A program made the position numbers and the translations under genes. The notes beneath the pieces are model-generated. The model was not told the origin of the DNA and did not search any database. It worked only from the letters and a program-made list of their open reading frames with translations. A stretch of DNA of 64,000 nt from Spinacia oleracea. Taxonomy: Eukaryota > Streptophyta > Magnoliopsida > Caryophyllales > Amaranthaceae. Location of the stretch: contig NC_079492.1 of NCBI RefSeq assembly GCF_020520425.1, forward strand, positions 141,860,361-141,924,360, in the 5' to 3' direction. Below, piece by piece: positions 10,086 through 22,247 of this stretch (the first letter of the stretch is position 1; every line of letters starts with the position of its first letter).

Positions 10086-13000
10086 ATGATTGCCCTCTTC
10101 GCATGGCTGATTTCCTTCTTTGTCCTCATCGCTCTGCTCGTCCTCGTTGTTTACCAGGTTCTTTTTCTCTCTTCGAACTTCTAAATCCTTTATTTGTTTT
10201 CGGAATTGCGTCTTAATTGAGTTTGACATATATTTGATTCTTCAATTTTGATTTTGTTCAATTCAATTTATCTCAATTTAGCTCTTGATTTAATTACTAC
10301 TTGATAAATTTGCGGGAATTTTAACAAGGCTTAAATTCTGAGAATTTGATTTGATAGTTTCAAGGCCAGCCTATTACGGAGTAGCAAAGTTGAATTTGCG
10401 CTATTTGATCCTAATTCTTCGTCTGTTTTGGAAAAAAATCATCGGTCTTTCAAGCCTTACTGCCAATCCGAGTTAATAATTTTCTCCGGGTTATGGTGGC
10501 CGGTGTGGAGAGGGACTTGTTGGGTAGTATTTGGATAAAGCAATGTATTTTTGAGGCACACATTCTTTTCAATTGGTAATATTGTGAAAGATTGCTACTT
10601 GCTAGAGGGAGGACTTTCGTGGCGCCGTGGGACAAGTAAACCTTAAGAGACTAGGGATAAACCTCTAACTCTATGTCTTGTATAGCCGGGACGCTTTACA
10701 TCTTATTTGATTGAGTATTAGATCTTAATGTTTGCATGAAAGGGAAACTAATTGAAGCTGATAGTGAACCTTTGATCTGAATAATGATCTCAATGTGTTT
10801 GATTAAAGGAGTTATAGCCTATTTTGAAGTACAAAGGGGCGAAGTATTGTCCATGGAGATATTTTTTGGAGTTTAGAGGTAATCCCACTCTTATCGCCAT
10901 GGTATGCAAACTTTCTTTATTTTTCCAAACCCTGGAATATCATAAGATGTTGTTCTGGAAAGAAAAGTTGAAATAGGAAGTTGCAAAAATGGTTGTGTAC
11001 AATAGATGGCAGCTTTACCGTAAAAGAGGGAGACTAGTTGGAAAGGTTTGGAATTTGTTGCAATCACATCTATATTATTTCCTTTTGTGGTTATCTAGGT
11101 AGTGGGTACCTCCCCACCCCCACTTTCAAGTTTAACACTGAGCAAGAGATAGATAAGATTATGCCGAAAGGGCCATGTACTTGTAAATTTGTCATTGTAC
11201 ACCCTTGAAAATTTTGCCTCTTTGGTAATGGAGAAATGGATTGTACATGTAAATGGATAAATGGTTTGTACCTGTAAATTTGTCATTGTACACCCTGAAA
11301 GAAATATGCTAGTATGTCTGACAGTAATTATGTGACATTGAATAGTTCCATTTGATCTTAGTGAGTTAGTGCTGACTTTTAAAGTACATTTCAACGAGTT
11401 ATCGGGTTAGTTCACACTTCACAACATAATTTAGGGTCTGTGATGTCAATTCCAGAGTCTGAATGGAGGTTAGAATTGGGGTAGAGTGGATTGGTGGATT
11501 GGTTGATCGGATTGCAAACTGTAAATATTCCTGTTGACTGAAGTTGCTGTAAGCTCAAGCTGTGATTAGATGATTCTGGGTAGATTCTGAGTTGGTGCAG
11601 TAATTAGATGATTTTTGGAGATAGGTTTTAGACTTTTAGATAAAGCATGAAAAAATTATGACTTTGCAGGCAATCCAACTGGCTATATAGCTGGGAGAGT
11701 ACATGAATTTGATGGAAGAATTTAAGAGCGTAAATCATTACTCACTTGTTTCTGTTTGAGTGTCGATGCAAACTTGTTTCTCCATTCTTTTTTCTTAAAT
11801 GTACTCATCTGTAGACTCTTGTTTCCAGGAGAGGTAAGTGAGTGTAAGAAAAAGGTGGATAAAGTAAGAAAATGTGAGTAGAAAGGTAGGTGGGTGTAAG
11901 AAAAAAAGGTTGATATAGTAATAGAGAGGGAGTAGAAAGGTGTAAATATTGTGGGATAAGGACTTAAGGAGGTAAGATGTAAATGTGTTTACCAAAAATA
12001 TAATAAAGTAAAAGTTAATAAATCAAACAAAAACACCTTAAAGTACAGGATCTTTCTTCTTTATTAGGGTTCTATACTGAGGATTCATCAAGGTCTTTTT
12101 CTTAATCTTTTTAGGTTTATTTGAATTGACTGCCTAAGTTTCCACCTTCCGGTAGAAATTTTCATTTGGAAGATGAAGGTACCTCTTAAGGTGGGGGATT
12201 TGTGTGGACATTGGTGTTAAGGAGGATTAACACTAATGACATGCTCCAAAAGTGTAGGCCAGGTTTGGTTAGGTTATTTCACTGGACACGTGCTTGCTTT
12301 ACCGTGCTAGTAGCAAGTCATGTTCAGTTGTCTTACATTATGAAGTGTCGAGTCACCTAGACTTGATGCATTATCAATATAATTGTTGCAGCCTTGTAGG
12401 GGAGGAAATAGGGTATAGATACTGTGAAGTGTAAAATGCAAGTAAGACTGTATCTGCTGGGGTGGGGAAAAAATAATGTCGCTGTAAGTTTTATTTTTTA
12501 CTTTTACCATGGCTGTGCTTGTCATTGCGTTGCAAGGAAATAAAGTCATCTGTGTAGTTTCCATCAGAAATAGTTGAATGAGTAGAATTTTAGTTGTTCC
12601 TTATCCCATGAAGCCATTGAAGCATTGAGAGGATCAGAACAAGTCTGTCTTTCCTGCCCGTGTTTCTTTTCGATATGCAAATTTTTTGCCAAGGAGTGAT
12701 TAATGCTATGTTTTGACCATCACTCTTCTATCTTTTTGCATAAGTTTTTCCCTTTTCTTGTTAGAACGTTCTGCTATATTTCACATATTGGTTATTAACT
12801 TTCAGGGAGAAACGTCAATTTGATGTTTCTTGTCTGATGATTTTTGATGTCGATGTATACCTTTTTATACAATATATGAAATTCTCATTAACAAACAAGG
12901 AACACAAATATTTTGTAACCTGCACCTGTGATTCAGCTGTACAGAGGGATATGATATGGAATTGATAGCTGATAGCTATATTCTAGTATACTTGACTGTA

Positions 13001-16000
13001 ATAATTGTTACATGGTACATTTCTTTGTGTTGAGTCCTAAAGTAATTTCCTCGTTTCAAAACAAATTACAGGGTTCACAACATTAGTTTTTGTTCAGTGG
13101 CCCTGCATTAGTGATGAAAATTGTGTTTTTCTTTAAGTATATGTGGGAAGATCTGTTCTTACCAGTCAGAAGTTTCTTGCAGCTTATGTGCTTGGCGGAT
13201 CTTGAATTCGATTACATCAACCCATATGACTCTACAGTTCGGATAAACCAAGTAGTTTTGCCAGAATATGTAATCCAAGGAGGACTTTTCCTCCTTTTTC
13301 TTCTGACGGGTCATTGGATTATGGCACTTTTGTGTGCCCCATACCTCTACTTCAATGTCAAAATGTAAGCTTCTTAACTGGCTCTTCTTTTCCCTTTTTC
13401 TTTTTCGGGGCGGTGGTCTTTGCAACTTTTTATTACAATTTGGAAAATGAATCAGTTGGGTCATAAATCTTGTAACGTTAGCAATTTCTGTGGATATCTT
13501 TACTGAAATCATGAGAGAATATGTCAGAAATTAAGTTAACTTATTCTGTCAATTAATTATGTTGCCTACTACCCTTTCGAGTCACTAACCCAATTTAGTA
13601 AAGATTTTTTACGGAAATCATGAGAGAATATGTCAGAAATTAAGTTAACTTATTCTGTCAATTAATTATGTTGCCTACTACCCTTTCGAGTTTCGAGTCA
13701 CAAACCCAATTTAGTAAAGATTTTTTGTGGACAATTATTGTTTGGACATGTCTTATGAATCTCGTGATATCCTAGAAATCTTCTTTCGGTCTTCGCATTG
13801 AGCCATTGAGACGGCTGGTGAGAGTTCAGGATGATACAATGGTCTTCCCAATGAAGATAATTCATATCTAGGATTATTTTATTGGTTCACTGTCTTTTCA
13901 TTAATTTGACTTTGAAATGATGGAAGTAGATTTTGCGATGGGTAATGTTGATATATTTGTTGCTTCTTTTTAATGCTCAGTAGTCACTGCAACTTAAGAC
14001 GTGATATTAACAAAAACACTAATTGGGAGAGGGATGCTAGAAAGAAAGTATGACATTGTTCCCTCTTCAACGGAGAATTAACCATACCTTAAATCTTAGT
14101 TGTGATTCTCTAAGAACCTGGATGCCGTGGTACCAACTCTAGGCAGAATTACATCCCTTTTTTGCCATCTCATTTTCTGATGATTAAACATAATGTCCTT
14201 GAATAAGAAGATTCAAACAGATCTTTCATGGCCTTATGTAGGTTTATTTGTGACTAGTAAAGAACATGAATTGAAGCATATTTACCCTTAAATATATCTG
14301 CCAAATTAAAGCAAAGCAGACTGCCTTGAAAGTCTTACAAATCTATCCCTTCTCAAACAGTACTGAATTTTTTTCATGCTGTGTTATTTTCTCTGTCAAA
14401 CAGCCAACATGTCTTTTCTAATGGACTTGGTTTTCTTGTTTAATTTTGTTTTACCAATCTTCAGAAACTTCTGGCACTCTTTTTGCTTATTTTTTTTGTT
14501 TTTTTTCTCAGCTTTCCTACCTCTTGCATTCCCGTTCTCGCATTCTGGGTGAATCTTTTTCTATTGGTTATATATATGTACATTCTTTTAAATCCTAACA
14601 GAATGAGATATAGCTTGGAAGGCCATAGCATCTAGATTTTGAAATTTCCGAAGTCATATTCTTCAGTGACATTAGAGTTTGTCGGCATGATGATCTATAT
14701 GGATCCATTATTTCAATGCTTATTTTGCATCCATTAGTTCAATAAACCAGCAAAAGTTATTTTTGGTTTACTTGTGTGTCGTTGTTTCCTCAGTCATGAA
14801 GATTCTTTTGTTTGAAACCTATCTGGAAGTAAAATTTCTCATTCATTACTTTTGTTGGCATATCAGTGCATTTGCTATCACGACACATAATATTAGCCAT
14901 TTGGGATTTCTTTATTTAACAAGTTGGATGAGATTTAATAATTGATTTCTAGAATATATTTGATACTGAAATTTGGTGGCTTTTTTCATTCTTTGATTTT
15001 CTTTGGATGATTTTGATTATTAGAATAGGGCTGATATACAGAGATTTAGACTCCTCTGAGAGATGTTTAGCTCTGAATAGACCTGGTTATCGGGCGGGTC
15101 GGGTCAGGGTCGGGGCGGGTCAAAAGAGGGTCGGGTATTAAAAGGGTCATTTTTAGCGGGTCGATAATGGGCGGGTCAAAAGCGGGTTGTGGGTCAATAA
15201 CGGGTCATTAGTGGGCGGGTCAATAAACGAGCAATGAAAAATGAAAAACAAAAGAGCCATGTGCAAGTACAAGGGAATACGAAGCTATACAAGTAATTTT
15301 TTGTATCATTACTATTTTAATTTTCAAAATAATTGTAGTATAAGTTTGACCCTATAATGACCCTGTCCAATAAAGGCCCTGTCCAATAAGAGCCCTGACC
15401 AATAAAAGCCCTATTAACTTGACCCTAACCCTATATCCATTGGACTACCCTGTCCAATAACCAGGCCTAGCTCTGAACAATCACCTCTAAGGCTCTAACC
15501 TACTATGTGTCCATGAGTGTAGACAGACCATGAGGTAACCTAAGTTAGCTATCCCATAAGAGGTTAGGCTTGGTGTCATGTTCATAGATCTCAAGTGCAC
15601 CTTAAGGAGTGGTTGAGCTTGGTATTGCACGTAGTGTTTTGGACTGAGGCTCAGTATTAAGGAGTTGTTGGACCCTTATTGACCATGTGGAACGCTCACT
15701 ATACCTTGAAATTAAGTGGACATGATCCTTCGGGTGAGCTATCAGGTTGTCTGACCAAAATGAGGTAGTTTTCATGAAGCCAAGTAAGGGACCATAGTAA
15801 GTGAAGATGATGGTATTCTATGATGCATGGGAACTCTGATGAAAGCTCACATGTCCTGTGTCCGGAATTCGGAAACTCAGGGGCAAAACCCGTTTCCCAT
15901 TTTTGTGCAACATAAATAGTAAGTACACGGGGTGGGCAACGTTTGGCATGCAGTGAGGATTGTAGACGGGATTTTGTAGCTTGATTGAAACAAATTTGTC

Positions 16001-17536
16001 ATAAAGGGATGTCTACTTGGCCACTTGAGACTTCCTTGTCGAGGATCGTGTAAATGAGATTTGAGCTCATAGGTTGGCTGTCTAGGGCCCTGATGAATAT
16101 TGGTTTACTCTTTGCTTCTGATTCTGAGTACAGTAGGCTTCTAGGTAAGAGCCAGAGAATATTAAGTACAGATAATTTTCTTTCGGTTTTCCCTTTAAGC
16201 TGGAGGTCATATCATCATTTCCATGTGGACAAGATACTAACAACCAAGTAGGATTTCAAGATAAAGATAGTTAACTGGACAGATGCAAGCCCGCTTTAAT
16301 CCATTGCCTGTCAAATTTTGAACCTTTATGTTAAGGTGTCTAGTAACCAGGAAGTACGTCGGTGGAGCGAGTGTCGAGCCGGAATAATTGGTGTTATGAT
16401 TGTGGGAAAGCAACCCGAATACTCTTGTTATGGAACTACCTTTTTGAATTTATACCTTTATCATATATGCCCTACACTGTCCATTTCCGATGGAGCCAAA
16501 GATTCATTTGTTCTTTTGGCTGTGGGATATAATGGACTAAATCAAAAGGTGTCTTAAAACCTCTTCGCTTCCTTTCCATGAAGTAGAAGATGGTCGTCCC
16601 GTTATCGCTTTTGTGTCAATTGGAAACAACCTCTCTGCAATTGCAGGGGTAAGGTTGCTTACAGTCGACCCCCCCTTACCCCGCTTCTTGCAGGAGCTTC
16701 TTTGAGGCAATGGGGTAGTGATAATGATGATCATTTATGCTCTGCTTTGTGGGGTAGATGCAACTAGAATGAGGTCTTGGACAAGCGGTAGGTGTTTGAT
16801 GCGAAGGGGAGGACCGGAGGACAAACAGTATAAACTATAAAGTGGACTAAAGTGATGTTTGGATAAGTGGTAGGTGTTGATCTGTTATAGCATTGTCATC
16901 AATATTAGAGATACTTGAATGAGGTCTTGGGGAAAATGCCTAATGCTTATGCATCTCTTCGTGCGATGCGCATCATATGCAATAGGCATTACTTGTTAAA
17001 GATAAACTGATGAGCGAAAGACTAAACAGGAGACTCTTAATCATCGTAGCAGTGAAAGATATCTGACGAGTGGTGTGGCAGCTGATCTTTAGATTGTCAT
17101 ATTTATTTTTTTCCTTTGGCCTTAAGGAGTAGAGTCTAAATACACGAGATTTCCCATACCAAATAGCTGAAGTATACGAGTCCGGGTAACATAGCTTATA
17201 ATGGACTATATATGCATTTTAGCTAATGCCAGAATAAAGAGACCGAGATATTAGCTAATGCCATTGTTCTACGTTGTTAGGTACATGGAAAACAAGCACT
17301 TTGTTGATGTGACCGAGATATTCAATTTGCTAAATTGGGAAAAGAAGAAGCGTCTCATCAAACTTGGATATCTTTTGTTTATCCTGTTTCTCTCCTTATT
17401 CTGGTAATCACCTTTTGCTCTACCTTTTGAGACTGCAAATGATCATTTACTTGTCACCAAGTATTCAAGCATTTTCATTGTCAAATATTTCAGGATGATT
17501 TGGACTACGTTGGAAGATGATGAAGAAAATTGGTGA
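10086..17536 (+). CDS. CNIH: Cornichon family protein (139 aa, four exons)
   Basis: Exons: 10086-10157, 13183-13364, 17281-17403, 17494-17536; all junctions are GT-AG and the sum is 420 nt, giving 139 residues plus stop. Cornichon proteins are small ER/Golgi membrane proteins that act as cargo receptors for COPII export; plant members are known to handle transporters and auxin carriers. The start MIALFAWLISFF begins transmembrane segment 1. Exon 2 holds the family signature around CLADLEFDYINPYD and LPEYVIQG, then LLTGHW. Exon 3 holds DVTEIFNLLNWEKKKR, and exon 4 completes the last membrane segment and an acidic tail (LEDDEEN). Length and exon pattern fit plant cornichons. Introns 1 and 2 (3.0 and 3.9 kb) are unusually long, enlarged at least in part by insertions. 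Confidence 0.95.
11174..11300. repeat. Small direct repeat in cornichon intron 1
   Basis: The phrase GTAAATTTGTCATTGTACACC occurs twice about 93 bp apart, with related 'ttgtacatgtaaatgg' sequence between. The remainder of intron 1 (10158-13182) is T-rich and I identify no gene or bounded element in it. Confidence 0.6.
13505..13727. repeat. 109-bp tandem duplication in cornichon intron 2
   Basis: The segment starting GAAATCATGAGAGAATATG at 13505 is repeated from 13614 almost perfectly, through to the AAAGATTTTTT end. The second copy has a 6-bp TTTCGA duplication and one or two substitutions, so the event is fairly recent. Confidence 0.92.
15068..15477. mobile_element. Non-autonomous Mutator-like element (390 bp) with 10-bp target duplication
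   Basis: The body, 15078-15467, is flanked by the perfect direct repeat TAGCTCTGAA (15068-15077 and 15468-15477). The ends are inverted: CCTGGTTATCGG on the left, and CCAATAACCAGG on the right. The left half is packed with GGGTC and GGGCGGGTC words and the right half with their complement-like GACCCT and GCCCT words, so the RNA could fold extensively. A 10-bp duplication fits the 9-10 bp expected for Mutator-type transposition. No transposase is encoded. It sits inside cornichon intron 2. Confidence 0.85.
16540..16735 (+). mobile_element. SINE-like sequence (Au-related 3' part) in cornichon intron 2
   Basis: The stretch around 16618-16700 (GGAAACAACCTCTCTGC, GGGGTAAGGTTGC, then CCCC-rich and a GGGTAGTGATAATGATGAT end) resembles the conserved 3' half of plant Au-type SINEs. 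The 5' polymerase III boxes are not convincing and I see no clean target duplication, so it may be a fragment. Confidence 0.4.
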
Positions 17537-17859
17537 TGATAATTTTATTGTTGTCCCTTTCGACGACACCAAAACTGGACTTGCCGCTTCTACTAGGGCC
17601 GGATTAACCTGCAACTGCTACTGCTACTGCATGTCTGCATAAGGTGTTTCTGGTTTTGGCTGCAGGTTCATTAGGCACTCACTTGATTTATTGTTCCTTG
17701 AATTGGAAATATGCTAAAATCATATTCATATTATTTATCTTTTGAAATTTGTCATTAATTTTATATAGGTTATCCTTAGATGATGAAGCCTTTCCTTTTT
17801 TTTTTTTTGGGTGTATTTGCTGTTTCATTTTCTTAGAGAACGATGTGGCTTCTGCTCCT

Positions 17860-19494
17860 AAATTGATATTTAGTCATGGTAAATTTTTACTGCACTTGTT
17901 TCCCGTAGAGGTGAACCCTGAAGTAGCAGCTCATTTTAGACCGATAGGGTTTTGCAATACGATCTATAAGTGTGTCTCGAAGTGTATGGTGAAAACAACG
18001 AAAAGGTTGAAAGTGGTTTTGCCCTCGCTAATCTCAGATTATCAACACGCTTTTATACCGGGACGATACATTGAGGATAATATCTTATTGAGTCATGAAC
18101 TCATGCACGTGATTAACTCGACTAAAATGAGCGATCTGACAACAATTAAGTTGGATATGTCAAAGGCTTATGATAGGGTGAATTTGTTGTTTATTTTGAA
18201 GGTCCTGAAAGGTTATGGGTTCTCGGATCATTGGGTGGGTTTGGTCTCGGAATGTATTTCTACGGTGTCATATAAAGCTCTTATTAATGGCAGAGCAACA
18301 CAGGGGTTTAAGCCCAAATGTGGGCTTCGTCAAGGAGATCCTTTGTCTCCATATTTGTTTCTCTTTTGCATGGATATCTTTTCCTGGATGTTACTCAAAG
18401 GATATTGGTCAAAGGTATCAAGGTAAGTAGACGTGCTCCTTCGATTAATCATCTCTTTTTTGCGGACGAGGCCATGCTATTTTTTAGGGCACATGGGGAG
18501 AGTTGTGTGAATATTATGCAAATAGTACAGGATTTTGGGAAGATTTCGGGTCAGCAATTGAATTATAAGAAGACATATGTTAAATTCTCCCCGCTTCAAA
18601 AAGTGAAGATGACTTTGAAGGAAATTTTAACAATGGGGGAGGTTAAAAAATTAGGAAATCATTTGGGGATTCCTATTGACTTGGGAAGGAAGAAAAAAGG
18701 TGACTTCCAATTCATTATTGATAAGGTGCATGAAAAAATTCTAGCATGGTCTTCCTTCCGTCTTCCTCAGCCAGTGAAAGTGGTTTTAATTCAGTCAGTC
18801 CTGCTTAGCAATGCTTCCCATGTTATGCGGTGTTTAAAGCTTCTTGCGTATGTGACAAACAAGATTGATTCCTTAGTTGCAAGGTTTTTCTGGGCCAACA
18901 AAGGGGAGAAGGGGATGCATTAGGTGGGAAGAGGGATCATTCAGCGACCAAAAAAAGAGGGGGGGGGGGGTCTGGGTATCCGAGCTGTAGCGTTATTGAA
19001 TGATTTGTTTAAGCAAGTTCAAAGATTCACTATTAATCTCCAACTTTTGGTTTTTAGGGTTTTATCAAGTTTTGTGGGAGAAAGGGGTGCTAATATGGAA
19101 AGTGAAAGGAGGGTGATTTCAGGTGACTCTTGGGGGAGGAAAGGGCTTCATCATGCGAAAGGTGAAGTTTGAAGGAGGGTGGAAAATAGTGAAGTGGAGT
19201 ACTAGCGTCGAGTATGCCTTGGGTAAGGGGTGCAATTCCAGAAGTTAAGCCGAACCAACTTATTGGCCCGGCTGCAAAATGGAGGGTGAGTAATTTCATT
19301 AATGCTGAAAATTTCTCTTGGAAAGCAGATTTGGATAGGGAAAGGTTTGTTTGGAACGATGTGGTTGCTATCTTGGCTATGGAAATTCCGAAGGAGTGGG
19401 TGGAGGATTTCAAGTATTGGAATTTTGCAATGGGGTAGATTACTATTAAGTCGGGCTATGAGTTCTTGCGTAAGAAGTTAATGGATGACAACTG
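17860..19494 (+). pseudogene. L1-type LINE reverse transcriptase, 5'-truncated and frameshifted (first part)
   Basis: From about 17900 the translation gives VNPEVAAHFRPIGFCN, the region entering the RT domain, then KLDMSKAYDRVN and GLRQGDPLSPYLF, both core RT motifs. After a frameshift near 18420 it resumes with HLFFADEAMLF. Here the usual catalytic ADD reads ADE, so the active site is damaged. Further frame breaks and a TAG near 18922 follow. No endonuclease domain is present, consistent with the 5' truncation typical of LINE insertions. The copy is interrupted at 19495 by a solo LTR. Confidence 0.9.
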
Positions 19495-20881
19495 TGTTAG
19501 GTTATGATACATATGACAATTCATAAATCATGCGGAAAAACCATTTAGCCAGGAATACATATTATTTACACATAATCATATAGCATAGTTTAGATGCATA
19601 CTCTTTGTTGCGTGCCTTCCCTAGCTGCGCCCGAACCGAACAAGAACAAGTCTTTAGGACTCCAAGTGTCGTCCCTCCGTAGATAGTCCACAGCACGTCC
19701 GGATCCGCCTTAAGATTGACCAACTAGAATCGCCCTTAAGGTACTAAAGATTTTCGGCACTCTTAGGTAAGAAATGTGTCTGAATTTTCTCTCAAAAACT
19801 CACTTTGAATACTTGAATAATCTCTTAAAATATGTGACCCTAGGCACGTATTTATAGAGTTATGGAAAGGGTTTTGGAATCCTATTAGGATACTAATTTA
19901 TTTAATTATAACCCTACTAGGACTCTAATTAAATAATCATTATCTAATAGTTTTAGGATTTAATCACACTTCGAATTCTGATTACTTCAGGATTCCTGCA
20001 CACGCAATGCACGAGCACCGTACACCCGCGCAAGCCTTGCGGCCCACGCTAGGCGCACAGCGCTCGGCCCATTGCTGCGCTCCGCGCGCGCGCGCCCAAG
20101 GCCTTGGCTGGGCCTGGCCTTGCGCTGGGCCTGGTCGAGGGTTGGCGTGCGCTGGTGTGCGTTGGCTCGCTGGGCGACGGCCTGGCTTCGTGCTGGGCCT
20201 TCGTCTAGCGGGCCTCGTCCGATGCTAATTCGTACGATACGCTTCCGATTAAATTCCCGATTCCGGAATTCATTTCCGATACGAACAATATTTAATATTT
20301 CCGATTCCGGAATCAATTTCCGTTTCGAACAAATATTTAATATTTCCGTTTCCGGAATTATTTTCCGATTCCGATAATATTTCCGATTCTGACAATATTT
20401 CCGTTTCCGGCAATATTTCCGATTCTGGCAATATTTCCATTTTCGATAATATTTTCCGATACGTACCATGTTTCCGTTTCCGGCAACATCTACGACTTGG
20501 ATAATATTTATATTTCCGATACGATCCATATTTCCGTTTCCGGCAATATCATCGTTTCCGGAGTATTCATTTCTTGCCTGTGACGATCTCAGCTCCCACT
20601 GAAACCAAGATCCGTCGATTCCGAATATCCATAGATGGAGTATTTAATGCCATTAAATACTTGATCCGTTTACGTACTATTTGTGTGACCCTACGGGTTC
20701 AGTCAAGAGTAAGCTGTGGATTAATATCATTAATTCCACTTGAACTGAAGCGGCCTCTAGCTAGGCATTCAGCTCACTTGATCTCACTGAATTATTAACT
20801 TGTTAATTAATACTGAACCGCATTTATTAGACTTAACATTGAATGCATACTTGGACCAAGGGCATTATTTCCTTCAAACTG
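19490..20881 (-). mobile_element. Solo LTR (1382 bp) with AACTG target duplications, inserted in the LINE
   Basis: The LTR spans 19495-20876, with perfect 5-bp direct repeats AACTG at 19490-19494 and 20877-20881. On the minus strand it starts TGAAGGAAATAATGCCC and ends CATAACCTAACA. Its middle has dozens of CGGAAAT/CGGAATC words (on the plus strand TTTCCG and ATTCCG) around TATAAATA-like sites, and a GC-rich segment near 20000-20230. The family resembles LTRs I associate with Amaranthaceae genomes. One LTR with intact duplications implies that the full element was removed by LTR-LTR recombination. Confidence 0.93.
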
Positions 20882-21890
20882 CACTTTAGAGGATCATGAC
20901 CTCTCTTTAATTTCTTTACTTTGGAGGCCGAATATCTTACCAAAATGGAACATTTACTTATGGAAGATTTTTTATAATGGGCTAGTTGTTAAATCAAACT
21001 TGGCGTACATAGGGGTTGATTGTGTTCCTTTTTGTGACTATTGTGGTCATCAGGAAGAGGATATGCAACATGTTTTTAGGTTTTGCTCGGTAGCGAGTTT
21101 GACTTGGAAGAATTGTTCTCTACGGATTGATCCTTTATAAAATGAATCGTGGTCATTGCAAAAATGGGTATGATGCTATATCCTGCTCTTTCATAGCGAG
21201 GATGGTTGAAATGAGGGACGTGTCCGTTGCTTCATAGCTTTATTGTGGAATCTTTGGAGAATAAGGAATGAAAGGGTCTTTAAAGAGGTTGGTGGTCATC
21301 CAGGGGCAGTCCTAGCTTTACTTCAAGATCAGATGAAGGACCTGGATCTCTTTATTTCTCGAAATGAGGCAAGATTAGTTGAGGGACCAATGGAATCCTT
21401 GGGTTTCCATATGGTACACCTAGATCAGGAGAAAGATTTATACACTAACTTTGTTTTGCAAGTTGATGGTTCGTGGGATAAAAAAAATTGGGGAAGGCAG
21501 GTTGGGGTTTGGTGGTTTCAAATTTGCAGAACTTAGAATTAGTGGATCGTGTGGGGCATTATGGAAGGGTGACTTCAGCAGTTCATGCAGAGGCAAAAGC
21601 TTGCCTTCTGGCTCTTGAGTGGGCAGCTAAAAAGAACATTCGTAATATCTGAATAGATACAGACTCATCATCTCTAATCTCTAGCTTACGAAGAAATTGC
21701 ATGGATGATATTTCAATAATGGAAATCCTTAAGGAAATCAAAACCTTAGGAAAATCCTTCCACTAGTGCTCTATTCCGAAGGCTCCAAGGGAAGAAGTTG
21801 GTCAAGCGCACAATATGGCTACAAAATGTAGGATGTTAGGATGTAGTTTTACCTATTTTTAATTTTGTTTTATGTTTGTAGCTTTTGTCA
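20882..21890 (+). pseudogene. LINE second part: zinc-finger and RNase H remnants with A-tail
   Basis: Once the solo LTR is set aside, the LINE continues directly. A zf-RVT-like stretch (LPKWNIYLWKIF..., with CDYCG and HVFRFC) lies near 20930-21110, and an RNase H-like start (LQVDGSWDKKN) near 21460. Stops and shifts are frequent. The element ends in a short A run at about 21886-21894, the likely 3' tail. It is the same insertion as 17860-19494. Confidence 0.8.
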
Positions 21891-22097
21891 AAAAAAAATG
21901 GTCGAAAGGGACTCGAAACTCTTAATATTTCGTTCCTTAATGTTGGTCTCACGTTCTTTTTACCTGTGTTTTTTCAATGATTACACTTTGCTTTATTTTG
22001 ATGACTTTTTGTTATGCAAACACCACTCAAGTACTCAACACTTTATTTCTTGCTAAAACTCCACGTATAACACTCTTTCTTACAAAATTGTATTAGT

Positions 22098-22240
22098 CTG
22101 ATGTTTGATTTGATCTCTTGAATTGACTAAACTTTGACCATACTTATCTTTATCAATGATATGTACGTATTATTTTAGTAAATGCAACCATTGTCCCGGT
22201 CTGATGTCTGGTTTAATCTCCTGAATTGACCGAACTTTTA
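22098..22240. repeat. Short direct repeat left of the Athila-type element
   Basis: A roughly 40-bp phrase (GTCTGATGT.TG.TTTGATCTC, then TGAATTGAC) occurs at about 22098 and again at about 22199 with a few differences. The rest of 21890-22242 is AT-rich intergenic DNA with nothing else I can name. Confidence 0.55.
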
Positions 22241-22247
22241 CTGTACA

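Noticed and set aside
9769..10229. Several short frames on both strands around the cornichon start
   Set aside because: They overlap the 5' UTR, exon 1 and intron 1 of a well-supported gene and have no recognisable content.
11795..12000. Possible Stowaway-like sequence in cornichon intron 1 (GTGAGTGTAAGAAAAAGG repeats)
   Set aside because: Repeat-like phrases are present but I could not find matching inverted ends or a TA duplication.
20007..20529. Overlapping frames on both strands in the solo LTR (Arg/Ala-rich and Asn/Arg/Lys-rich)
   Set aside because: They are produced by GC-rich and CGGAAT-repeat sequence in an LTR; no homology that I recognise.
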